Assembly (NCBI GenBank): GCA_029098185.1
Contig: JAQXNV010000007.1
Coordinates: forward strand, 1 to 40,012
Direction: 5' to 3'
DNA from: Oscillospiraceae bacterium
Lineage (GTDB): Bacteria > Bacillota > Clostridia > Oscillospirales > Acutalibacteraceae
DNA: 40,012 nt
Shown here: positions 32,045-39,306 of the stretch, piece by piece
Position numbering within the stretch: the stretch's first letter is position 1
Layout: each line of letters opens with the position of its first letter
Position numbers and translations under genes: made by a program
Notes under the pieces: generated by a model
Told to the model about the DNA's origin: nothing
Database searches by the model: none
Seen by the model: the letters and a program-made list of their open reading frames with translations, nothing else

Positions 32045-32788
32045 TTATTGTACAAAGCAGTAATGGCTGTCATCAGAACGTTCTGGCACAAAGGTATATC
32101 CCTCCCAAGAAAAGGCGCAAAGCTGTTCCGGACAAGTCAGGCGCTCCTTGACCAGAAAACGGCACATCTGTCCCCGCGCCATTTTGGCGCTGGTGGCGAT
32201 GGTGGTGTATTTGCCCTTGCGGAAGGTGACAAACTCGCAGGTAATGAACCGATCCGTCGGCTGCAGGTATGGCTCAATGGCTTTGCTGTACTCTTTGGAT
32301 GCCAGGTTGATGACCGGCTCTCCCGACGAAAACAGCGCCCGATACATCTTGTCTCCCCAAAACTGGTACACCGTTTTGCCGTCAAAGCGCAGCTTGCAGC
32401 CCATCTCCAGCCGGTAGGGCAGCACGCCATCACAGGGGCGCAGCAATCCGTAAAAGCCGCTGAGGATCCGCAGGCTGTCGTTGGCAAACCGCATTTCTTC
32501 TACCGTAAAGTCGCCAGCGCCCAGATTGGTAAAGGCCAGTCCCGCATAAGCATATAAGGATGGGATCCCCACACGCTCCGGGTCAAAATCCTGGAAATGA
32601 CAGAATGCGTCCAGAGCGATCTGGGGATTGACCCGAAAAGCGCTTTCCAGCTCCCAGGCGGACAGCGTGCGCAACTGGGTGAGCAGCTCCATGGTTTCTG
32701 TTAAGAATAGCGGGCGGGTAATGGGTACGCCCGGCGGGACGGGAAAAGTCTCCCGCATATTTTTGGCTGGTGATAAAATCGCGATCAT
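32045..32788 (-). CDS. yaaA: YaaA-family peroxide stress protein
   Basis: A 247-residue YaaA (DUF328/UPF0246) protein. It begins MIAILSPAKNM, the conserved N-terminal motif. Other conserved parts are AYAGLAF, RILSGFYGLLRPCDGVLPYRLEMG and VINLASKEYSKAI. The late VTFRKGKYTTIATSAKMARGQ-like segment (shortened here to its key parts: FRKGKY and KMARG) completes the family pattern. In E. coli YaaA lowers intracellular iron and protects DNA during peroxide stress, and structural work shows DNA binding. The ATG at 32788 is chosen over the longer frame from 32863 because GAGGAGG and a promoter both lie between them. Confidence 0.92.
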   Translation of the reverse strand: MIAILSPAKNMRETFPVPPGVPITRPLFLTETMELLTQLRTLSAWELESAFRVNPQIALDAFCHFQDFDPERVGIPSLYAYAGLAFTNLGAGDFTVEEMRFANDSLRILSGFYGLLRPCDGVLPYRLEMGCKLRFDGKTVYQFWGDKMYRALFSSGEPVINLASKEYSKAIEPYLQPTDRFITCEFVTFRKGKYTTIATSAKMARGQMCRFLVKERLTCPEQLCAFSWEGYTFVPERSDDSHYCFVQ

Positions 32789-32815
32789 CACAGAACGCCT
32801 CCTCTCTTTTTCTCT

Positions 32816-32844
32816 ATTATAGAGGATGACGGAAAAAAGCGCAA
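32816..32844 (-). promoter_or_regulatory. Promoter of yaaA
   Basis: On the minus strand, TTGCGC (32839-32844) and TATAAT (32816-32821) have a 17-bp spacer, placing transcription start about 20 nt before the ATG. It directly follows the terminator of the HdeD-like gene. Confidence 0.65.
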
Positions 32845-32878
32845 ATAAAAACCCCGGCTGCAAACCTACAGCCGGGGA
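32842..32878 (-). terminator. Terminator of the HdeD-like gene
   Basis: On the minus strand, CCCCGGCTG (32860-32852 partner) and CAGCCGGGG form a perfect 9-bp stem with an 8-nt loop (arms 32852-32860 and 32869-32877). TTTTTATTTG follows. Confidence 0.9.
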
Positions 32879-32890
32879 CGGAAAGCACCC

Positions 32891-33502
32891 TTATTGCTTT
32901 TTCGTTTTATCGGTCACATCTCTGGCATCCACCTCACGGATCTCCGGGAACATCTGATCCACAAACCGTCTGGCTCTGTGGTCAGCGATCCACAAAAGGA
33001 TCGTCGAGCAGCCGTAGAGGATCAGGAAGATCCCGATGGCGATACCGATAGCTGTGGTGGAGATCTGCGGGAAGAGGAAGAACACGATGCCGCAGCAGAC
33101 AGAGAGGATGCCCAAAATCAGGATGCACCACCATTCCCGGTCGCCCATACGTTTGGCGTCAACAGCACGCATGATCCGTTCCACGCCCATGATGATGATC
33201 CACATCCCCAGCAAAGGCGGCAAAACCGAAACAGTGACCACCTGATTGAGCAGTAAAAATCCTGCCAGGATCACGGTGACAATGCCGTCAAACAGATACC
33301 AGCCGCTTCCCGGTATCCGCCATCCGATCTGCGCATACAACGCAATGGAACAAATGCCTTCTAATAATAGCGTCAATCCGATGATCCACGCCAGCGACCA
33401 CAGGGCCGACGACGGAACACAGATCGCGAAAACACCGCCGGCGATCAAAAAAATACCGGCAACGAGCCAGAGCCAATGGGTAGTCTTACGCATACTTGTC
33501 AC
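32891..33502 (-). CDS. HdeD/DUF308-family membrane protein
   Basis: A 203-residue membrane protein with about six hydrophobic helices arranged in pairs (WLWLVAGIFLIAGGVFAIC, SLAWIIGLTLLLEGICSIAL, YLFDGIVTVILAGFLLLN and so on). This repeating two-helix pattern with conserved Gly and small residues is that of HdeD/DUF308 proteins, associated with acid resistance in enteric bacteria but of unclear function elsewhere. The C-terminus is a charged cytoplasmic tail (FPEIREVDARDVTDKTKKQ). The M at 33502 or the ATG at 33493 could be the start. It has its own promoter and terminator and is divergent from the TetR gene, a possible regulator of it. Confidence 0.85.
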   Translation of the reverse strand: MTSMRKTTHWLWLVAGIFLIAGGVFAICVPSSALWSLAWIIGLTLLLEGICSIALYAQIGWRIPGSGWYLFDGIVTVILAGFLLLNQVVTVSVLPPLLGMWIIIMGVERIMRAVDAKRMGDREWWCILILGILSVCCGIVFFLFPQISTTAIGIAIGIFLILYGCSTILLWIADHRARRFVDQMFPEIREVDARDVTDKTKKQ

Positions 33503-33528
33503 CTTTCCTTTCTTGTGAGCCTACCATC

Positions 33529-33557
33529 AGTATAGGCGTTTACACAAAAAATGTCAT
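33529..33557 (-). promoter_or_regulatory. Promoter of the HdeD-like gene
   Basis: On the minus strand, ATGACA (33552-33557) and TATACT (33529-33534) have a 17-bp spacer, about 30 nt upstream of the start codon. Confidence 0.6.
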
Positions 33558-33608
33558 TAGACAGATTTCCCGATTCGTCGGAAATTCCAGCTTCCCTGAT
33601 GCTTTTTC

Positions 33609-33637
33609 TTGCTTTTTCTCAGGGATTCTTTTATAAT
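33609..33637 (+). promoter_or_regulatory. Promoter of the TetR-family gene
   Basis: TTGCTT (33609-33614) and TATAAT (33632-33637) have a 17-bp spacer, 45 nt before the GTG start. It lies 51 bp from the opposing HdeD-like promoter, so one operator could serve both. Confidence 0.6.
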
Positions 33638-33681
33638 AGAAAACAGACTGTATGCAAAATGATTAAAAAGGTGGTGATTTT

Positions 33682-34230
33682 GTGCAAAATGCAAAGGAGA
33701 CCTGTCGAAAAATTCAGGAGAGTTATCTGTCGCTGTGTATCTGCCACCCAGACAGCAAGGTCAAGGTGAAAGACATCATGGAACACGCCGGATTGTCCAA
33801 ATCCACCTTTTATCTCAACTATCAGAATACCGGCGAACTTCTTGCCGCCCTCATCGACGAAACAGCCAGCCGCTTGTGTGCGCCCTTTGCCCGGCAGCCG
33901 GACGGCGATACGCCTGCTTATGATCCAGAGCGAGGCGAACAATTTATCCGCAATGTGCTGTCGCACCGGCAGTCCCTGCTGGTATTTCAGCAGCAGGGCG
34001 GCACTTCCGCATTGCTGATGCACCTGTCCTACTTTCTCCGGCGGGCAATCGTCAACCGGCTTCGGGGCGACCGCTGTCCCGTACCGGCCATGACCGGCTG
34101 TGCCGATCTGCTGACCCAGGGATTTTTGCAAACGCTGCTCCAGCGCCTGGAAAACACCGATCAACTGGATGAGCTGCTGGAAAGCAACATCTATCTGGAA
34201 ACGCTGCTCTGCCGCATCACTGCTGCATAA
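33682..34230 (+). CDS. TetR-family transcriptional regulator
   Basis: A 182-residue regulator with an N-terminal TetR-type helix-turn-helix: VKVKDIMEHAGLSKSTFYLN (about residues 27-46), followed by YQNTGELLAAL, the usual fourth-helix region. The C-terminal ligand-binding part resembles the TetR_C group of Firmicutes regulators and gives no ligand clue (HRQSLLVFQQQGGTSALLMH). The start is GTG at 33682 with AAAGGTGG upstream. It is divergent from the HdeD-like gene and followed by a strong terminator. That gene is the first candidate target, by position only. Confidence 0.9.
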   Translation: MQNAKETCRKIQESYLSLCICHPDSKVKVKDIMEHAGLSKSTFYLNYQNTGELLAALIDETASRLCAPFARQPDGDTPAYDPERGEQFIRNVLSHRQSLLVFQQQGGTSALLMHLSYFLRRAIVNRLRGDRCPVPAMTGCADLLTQGFLQTLLQRLENTDQLDELLESNIYLETLLCRITAA

Positions 34231-34253
34231 TATCGAGATTTTTTTACAAAGAA

Positions 34254-34300
34254 AGCCATCCCCGGCCCACTGCTGTGTGCTGCCGGGGATGGCTATTTTT
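34254..34300 (+). terminator. Terminator between the TetR and EF-G-like genes
   Basis: A 13-bp perfect stem, AGCCATCCCCGGC (34254-34266) with GCCGGGGATGGCT (34282-34294), is followed by ATTTTT on the plus strand. On the minus strand it is followed by TTCTTTGT, so it may serve both converging genes. Confidence 0.88.
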
Positions 34301-34331
34301 ACGGGTAAACGCCCGTTTGCTTTTCTGTGAT

Positions 34332-36401
34332 TTATTCTTCTTCTGCTGCTTTTGCGGCTTCGATGACCTTCTGTGCTACCTGTGCCGGTGCTTCCTCGTA
34401 GCGGACAAACTCAAAGGTAAAGCTGCCTCTGCCGTGGGTCGTCTGACGCAGGAAGGTGGAGAAGTCGGACATTTCTGCCATTGGCACTTCGCCGGTGATC
34501 TCCTGCTGGCCATCGCCTGCCGGCTCCATGCCCAGGATACGGCCGCGGCGCTTGTTGACTTCGCCCATAATGTCGCCCATGTTGTCATCGGGCACCAGAG
34601 CCTTCAGCACGCCGATAGGCTCCAGCAGGGTCGGGGATGCCTGAGGGATACCGGCCTTATAAGCGGCAGCGGCGGCCATCTTAAAGGCCATTTCCGAGGA
34701 GTCTACCGGGTGGTAGGAACCATCGTACAGTGTAGCTTTCAGGCCCACCATGGGATAGCCTGCCAGCACGCCCTTCTGGATGCACTCCCGCAGACCCTTT
34801 TCAACGGCTGGGAAGAAGCCCTTTGGCACAGCGCCGCCGACGACACGTTCTGCAAACTCCAGTGTCTCGCAGTCGCATGGCTCAAACTCGATCCAAACAT
34901 CGCCGAACTGGCCGTGGCCGCCAGTCTGCTTCTTATGTCTGCCCTGGACGGAGACCTTCTTGCGGATGGTCTCACGGTATGGGACCTTTGCCGGGGCCAG
35001 GGTGACTTCTACGCCGAACTTATTCTTCAGCTTGGACACGATGACATCCAGGTGCTGCTCGCCCAGACCAGACAGGATCATCTGGTGGGTCTCCGCATTG
35101 GTCTTGAACTGGATGGTCGGATCCTCTTCTACAAGACGGAGGATGCCCTGAGCGACCTTATCCTCATCGCCCTTCTTTGCCGGGATAACCGCCATGGACA
35201 GCGCTACCGGTGGATACTCCACGCCGTCCAGGATGACCTTGCGGGTCGGTGCGCAAAGGGTGTCGCCGGTCTTGACGTCGCTGAGCTTCGGCACAGCACC
35301 GATGTCGCCGGCACCGATGTAATCCACATCCTCCTGCTTCTTGCCGCGCATGATCGTGACCTTGCTGATGCGCACGTTCTCGCCGGTACGCATATTGATC
35401 AGCGGTGTGTCGGCAGACAGCTTGCCGGAGAGGACCTTTATGTAAGAGATCTTACCGATGAATGGGTCGACGATGGTCTTGAACACTACAGCCGCCGTTG
35501 CGCCGTCCTCATTGCAGGAAAGCTCTACCGGCTCACCGTCTACGTCAACGGCCAGCTCCTCGCCCTTGTCGGCCGCTGTGGGCGCCAGCCAGATGAGACC
35601 GTTGAGCAGCTCGTCAATGCCGTCGGTGCTCAGTGCATCGCCGCAGAATACCGGTGCGATCTTGCCGCTGCGGACACCGTTGTGAATGCCCATGATGACC
35701 TCTGCCGGGGTGAAGTTTTCACCGGAGAAATACTTTTCAAACAGGTCGTCGTCTGTCTCGGCAACGGCCTCATACATTGCGGTCCGCAAGCCTTCCAGCC
35801 GTGTGCCCATATCCGGCATGGATACTTCGACTGCCTTGTGGCCGTCATATTTGTATGCCTTGTACTCCAGCAGGTTGACATAGCAGCTCACCTTGCCGCC
35901 CTCCAAAAATGGAACGACTACCGGGCAGACAGCCGGGCCAAAGCTGGCTTTCAGATCTTCAAAGACCTTGTAGAAGTCGGCGCTCTCGTCGCACAGGCCG
36001 TTGACAAAGAAGATCTTGGACAATCCCCGCTTATTGGCGGCCTTAACAGCCTTCTCTGTGCCGACCTCTACGCCGCTCTTGCCGGAAACAGCGATCAGAA
36101 CGGAATCCGCCGCGCGGACAGCTTCGCAGACGCCGCCTTCAAAGTCGAACAGACCTGGGGCGTCGATGAGGTTGAGCTTGTAGTTTTTCCATTCCACCGG
36201 TGCTACAGCGGCGGTGACGGAGGTTTGCCGCTTGATCTCTTCCGGGTCAAAATCGCAGACGGTGTTGCCATCGCTGACCTTGCCCAGACGGTCACAACCG
36301 CCGGAGAGGAAAAGCATGGCTTCTGTGAGTGTTGTTTTGCCGGAGCCGCTGTGACCAGCAACGGCAATATTGATAATATTTTTTGCTTGATATTGTTTCA
36401 T
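34332..36401 (-). CDS. EF-G-like translation factor GTPase paralogue
   Basis: A 689-residue protein with the full domain order of EF-G. The P-loop AGHSGSGKTT (residues 15-24) is intact. Switch I reads RQTSVTAAVAP. Switch II reads DAPGLFDF (80-87), with Leu84 where active EF-G has the catalytic His of DTPGHVDF. The base-recognition motif NKxD is replaced by NGLCD (134-138). Domains II to V are recognisable, including AETHQMILSGLGEQHLDV, the domain IV loop KKQTGGHGQFGD and the C-terminal FVRYEEAPAQVAQK. Canonical fusA is normally in the rpsL-rpsG-tuf operon, so this is an additional, monocistronic paralogue. Whether it still hydrolyses GTP is doubtful. Its role could be ribosome binding or stress related, but I cannot say which. 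Confidence 0.9.
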   Translation of the reverse strand: MKQYQAKNIINIAVAGHSGSGKTTLTEAMLFLSGGCDRLGKVSDGNTVCDFDPEEIKRQTSVTAAVAPVEWKNYKLNLIDAPGLFDFEGGVCEAVRAADSVLIAVSGKSGVEVGTEKAVKAANKRGLSKIFFVNGLCDESADFYKVFEDLKASFGPAVCPVVVPFLEGGKVSCYVNLLEYKAYKYDGHKAVEVSMPDMGTRLEGLRTAMYEAVAETDDDLFEKYFSGENFTPAEVIMGIHNGVRSGKIAPVFCGDALSTDGIDELLNGLIWLAPTAADKGEELAVDVDGEPVELSCNEDGATAAVVFKTIVDPFIGKISYIKVLSGKLSADTPLINMRTGENVRISKVTIMRGKKQEDVDYIGAGDIGAVPKLSDVKTGDTLCAPTRKVILDGVEYPPVALSMAVIPAKKGDEDKVAQGILRLVEEDPTIQFKTNAETHQMILSGLGEQHLDVIVSKLKNKFGVEVTLAPAKVPYRETIRKKVSVQGRHKKQTGGHGQFGDVWIEFEPCDCETLEFAERVVGGAVPKGFFPAVEKGLRECIQKGVLAGYPMVGLKATLYDGSYHPVDSSEMAFKMAAAAAYKAGIPQASPTLLEPIGVLKALVPDDNMGDIMGEVNKRRGRILGMEPAGDGQQEITGEVPMAEMSDFSTFLRQTTHGRGSFTFEFVRYEEAPAQVAQKVIEAAKAAEEE

Positions 36402-36491
36402 TCTGCAGAAACTCCCTTCGAGCGAAATAGTTCAGGATGATTGGGGATGCTTTTGTGCAATCCCACAGTTTTACCTTTTTAAACACATTTA

Positions 36492-36520
36492 ATTATATCC
36501 TATTTTTACATACTTTACAA
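36492..36520 (-). promoter_or_regulatory. Promoter of the EF-G-like gene
   Basis: On the minus strand, TTGTAA (36515-36520) and TATAAT (36492-36497) have a 17-bp spacer, with a leader of about 85 nt before the ATG at 36401. Confidence 0.65.
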
Positions 36521-36672
36521 GGAAAATCCCACCATCAAATGATTTTTCCACACAATACCCAACCCCTTCTCTAGATTTATGGTGATATAAACCAAAAAGA
36601 TAAATTTTCCTTTGTACCATTTTCAGCATCGCCTACATTCCCTCAGGGCATAGCGCCATGTAAAAAAAGAAA
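36521..36672. other. Spacer between divergent EF-G-like and hydrogenase promoters
   Basis: This is the middle part of the 350-bp gap between the two genes. It is AT-rich with a C-rich patch. I see no hairpin with a T-tract, no riboswitch pattern and no small coding region with a ribosome binding site. Confidence 0.5.
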
Positions 36673-36701
36673 TTGACAAATTCGTAACAAATGGGTATGA
36701 T
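36673..36701 (+). promoter_or_regulatory. Promoter of the [FeFe] hydrogenase gene
   Basis: TTGACA (36673-36678) and TATGAT (36696-36701) have a 17-bp spacer, a near-consensus promoter. GAGGAGGT at 36733-36740 precedes the ATG at 36752. Confidence 0.8.
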
Positions 36702-36751
36702 GGTACGAGAAAAAAGGGTTATTTTCTAATTAGAGGAGGTTTTTCCAATCT

Positions 36752-38269
36752 ATGCGAGGATTAGACACACCGGTGCGGGAAATGCGGCGGAAGGTATTCG
36801 AGGAAGTTGCTCGGATCGCCTTTCATTCCACACCGGAAACATTGATCAACGACATTGAATCGGTGCCGTACAAGCTCGTCACCGAGGACTACGAGGGCTA
36901 TCGGGAAAGCGTTTACCGCAGCCGCTCCATTGTCCGGGAACGGGTGCGCCTGGCCATGGGTATGTCCCTGCGGCCGGAAAACCGGCCCAGCCACTTAACC
37001 GCCGGCATCGAGGAAAGCAACATCGCGGAAAAATATTACGAGCCGCCGCTGATGCAGGTCATCCCATCGGCCTGCTCCGCCTGCGAGGAAAACAAGATCG
37101 AAGTCAGCAATATGTGCAAAGGCTGCACCGCCCATCCCTGTAAGGAGGTCTGTCCCGTCGGCGCCATCCACTTTGTCTACGGCAAAGTGCCCCACTCGGA
37201 GATCGACCAGGAAAAGTGCATCAAATGCGGCAAATGCAAGCAGGTCTGCCCCTATGACGCCATCGTCAAAAAGGAACGTCCCTGCGCCAAATCCTGCGGC
37301 GTCAACGCCATCACTACCGACCGTTTGGGCCGCGCCTTTATCGACAACGACAAGTGCGTTTCCTGCGGGATGTGCATGGTGGCCTGTCCTTTCGGCGCCA
37401 TTTCTGACAAATCCCAGATCTTCCAGCTTGGCCGCGCATTACAATCGGGCCAGAAGATCATCGCAGAGATCGCCCCGGCCTTTGTCAACCAGTTCGGCGA
37501 TCAGATCACGCCCCGGAACCTGAAGGCCGCCCTCCACGAGCTGGGCTTCTTCGAGGTGTACGAGGTGGCTCTCGGCGCAGACATCGGCGCCATTACGGAA
37601 GCCCACCAATATGTGGAGAAGGTCGTCACCGGGGAGCTGCCCTTCCTGCTGACGTCCTGTTGTCCGGCCTGGGCGGTGCTGACGAAAAAGTACTTCCCGG
37701 ATCTGGTCGGTTCCGTTTCGCAGGAGCTGACGCCTATGGTCGCCACTGCCCGGACCATCAAGCGGGATCATCCCGGGGCAAAAGTCGTGTTCATCGGCCC
37801 GTGCGCATCGAAAAAACTGGAGGCTTCCCGCCGGACGGTCCGCAGCGATGTAGATTTCGTCATCACCTTTGAGGAGCTGCAAGCCATGTTCGACGCTTTA
37901 GGTATCGACCTGACCCAGTATGAGTCGGTATCCTCGTTCCACGACGCCACCGGTGCAGGCCGTGGCTATGGCGTAGCCGGAGGCGTGGCCAATGCCATTG
38001 AGAAGTGCATCAATACCTACTATCCGGAGGTCGAGGTGAAGATCGAGCACGCAGAAGGATTGTCCGAATGTAAAAAGATGCTGACCCTGGCCAAACTGGG
38101 CAAGAAAAACGGCTGTCTCATCGAGGGCATGGGTTGTCCTGGCGGCTGTGTTGCCGGTGCGGGCACCAATCTGCCCATTGCCAAAGCACAGAAATCCGTC
38201 AAGGAATTTGTCCACAATTCCACCAAGGCCGTCCCGCCAAAAGAATTGGCAGAGATCGTGCTCAAATAA
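36752..38269 (+). CDS. Monomeric [FeFe] hydrogenase, group B type
   Basis: A 505-residue hydrogenase. The N-terminal half has several cysteine clusters: CSACEENK, CKGCTAHPCKEVCPVGAI, CIKCGKCKQVCPYDAI and CVSCGMCMVACPFGAI, which should bind [4Fe-4S] centres. The H-cluster motifs follow: L1 TSCCPAW (C303, C304), L2 IGPCASKKLE (C351), and L3 EGMGCPGGCVAGAG (C462, C466). L2 has Ile-Gly where group A enzymes have Met before PC, and no [2Fe-2S] plant-ferredoxin domain is present. Both fit the group B enzymes of Clostridia. It reduces protons or oxidises H2 with ferredoxin as likely partner. It is monocistronic. The maturases HydE, HydF and HydG are not in the window. Confidence 0.95.
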   Translation: MRGLDTPVREMRRKVFEEVARIAFHSTPETLINDIESVPYKLVTEDYEGYRESVYRSRSIVRERVRLAMGMSLRPENRPSHLTAGIEESNIAEKYYEPPLMQVIPSACSACEENKIEVSNMCKGCTAHPCKEVCPVGAIHFVYGKVPHSEIDQEKCIKCGKCKQVCPYDAIVKKERPCAKSCGVNAITTDRLGRAFIDNDKCVSCGMCMVACPFGAISDKSQIFQLGRALQSGQKIIAEIAPAFVNQFGDQITPRNLKAALHELGFFEVYEVALGADIGAITEAHQYVEKVVTGELPFLLTSCCPAWAVLTKKYFPDLVGSVSQELTPMVATARTIKRDHPGAKVVFIGPCASKKLEASRRTVRSDVDFVITFEELQAMFDALGIDLTQYESVSSFHDATGAGRGYGVAGGVANAIEKCINTYYPEVEVKIEHAEGLSECKKMLTLAKLGKKNGCLIEGMGCPGGCVAGAGTNLPIAKAQKSVKEFVHNSTKAVPPKELAEIVLK

Positions 38270-38305
38270 AGAAAGCAAAAAGCACAGAACACGTTCTGCG
38301 CAGAA

Positions 38306-38357
38306 AAAATCGCACACCACAGGCTGCCATTTTGCCGTGATGTGCGATTTTCTTTTT
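38306..38357 (+). terminator. Terminator of the hydrogenase gene
   Basis: AAAATCGCACA (38306-38316) pairs perfectly with TGTGCGATTTT (38341-38351) around a 24-nt loop, followed by CTTTTT. On the minus strand the same hairpin is followed by T residues, so it may also serve the converging HD gene. Confidence 0.8.
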
Positions 38358-38407
38358 GCGGCTAAATTTTATCACTAAACTTTTTGATGAGGTGTCCCGT
38401 ACAAAAC

Positions 38408-39082
38408 TCACCGCATCCCGTTGACGACCAAGTGGAACGTGTACCCCAGCATGGCTGCGGCGCTCTTGCACAGGATCATCCGCTGGAGAAAGATCTCAAA
38501 GTAATCCATGACGCTGCAAATGGAATTGTCCAGCTCCAGGTTCATCCGGATCACCTTTTCTTCCGGCACGATCTCCAAACTCGACGCAAGAGCCGCATAA
38601 TTGACCCGGTCGTGAATGTCGAACTCACTGAGCACAAGATTCTGCACCCGATTGCGCCGAACATCTGTCTTATCCGCCAAGATCAGCGCCGCCGATACCA
38701 CATCTACCGCCGTGCCAGTCCCCTCATCGTGGTGGCCGATGGCCGTCACGATGGTCAGCACTTCTTTTAACGGCATCCCCAGTTCCTTTAAGATGGGATA
38801 CGCCAACAGCGCTCCCGTATGGGCATGGTCGTGGCGATTGATGCTGTTCCCAATGTCGTGGAGATACCCGGCGATCTTTGCCAGCTCCACCTCCCGGCCA
38901 TCATAGCCCAGCCGCACCAGGATCTCCCCTGCCGTTTCCGCTACCTTGGCGGCGTGCCGCTGGGAATGCTCTGTGTATCCCAACTGGCGCAGCACATCGT
39001 TTCCCTGGGTGATCAGTGCGTTGATCTCCTTATTTTTCCGGATGTCCCGGTAGGTGATTTCTTTTTTCTTGTCTTTTCCCAT
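38408..39082 (-). CDS. HD-domain phosphohydrolase
   Basis: A 224-residue HD-superfamily protein. The metal ligands are visible: H of YTEHSQRHAAKV, the HD pair in AGYLHDIGNSIN, H in HDHAHTGALL, and GHHDEGTG, giving the H...HD...H...H pattern, plus a late Asp in LILADKTDVRRN. The N-terminus is basic and polar (MGKDKKKEITYRDIRKN). The ATG at 39082 is preferred over the frame start at 39154 because AGGAG lies upstream and the longer N-terminus looks random. Proteins of this type hydrolyse nucleotides or cyclic dinucleotides; no domain here fixes the substrate. It is not similar enough by eye to the HD protein at 1-562 to call them duplicates. Confidence 0.85.
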   Translation of the reverse strand: MGKDKKKEITYRDIRKNKEINALITQGNDVLRQLGYTEHSQRHAAKVAETAGEILVRLGYDGREVELAKIAGYLHDIGNSINRHDHAHTGALLAYPILKELGMPLKEVLTIVTAIGHHDEGTGTAVDVVSAALILADKTDVRRNRVQNLVLSEFDIHDRVNYAALASSLEIVPEEKVIRMNLELDNSICSVMDYFEIFLQRMILCKSAAAMLGYTFHLVVNGMR

Positions 39083-39222
39083 GGTTTCCCTGACTCCTGT
39101 TCCTCTGTAAAACGGGCATCCTGTCTTACCACCGGACGCCACTCCTTTTACCATACGCCAGGATTGTTAGATTACCCACCGCAAAACCGTAAAACTTCTG
39201 TCAAATGCTGGTTTTCGGCAGC

Positions 39223-39253
39223 AAAAAAGGCACTGCGCCAAGCAATGCCTTTT
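39223..39253 (-). terminator. Terminator of the aldolase gene
   Basis: On the minus strand, AAAAGGCATTGC pairs with GCAGTGCCTTTT (one G-T pair) around a short loop and is followed by further T residues. It lies about 55 nt after the aldolase stop codon. Confidence 0.8.
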
Positions 39254-39306
39254 CTGTTTCCAAAATGGAATACCGATGTACTAAGATCGTGTAATTGTTC
39301 CTATGG

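Noticed and set aside
34275-36440. 721-residue plus-strand open frame over the EF-G-like gene
   Set aside because: The minus strand encodes a clear five-domain translation factor with promoter and ribosome binding site. The plus-strand frame is a codon-bias shadow.
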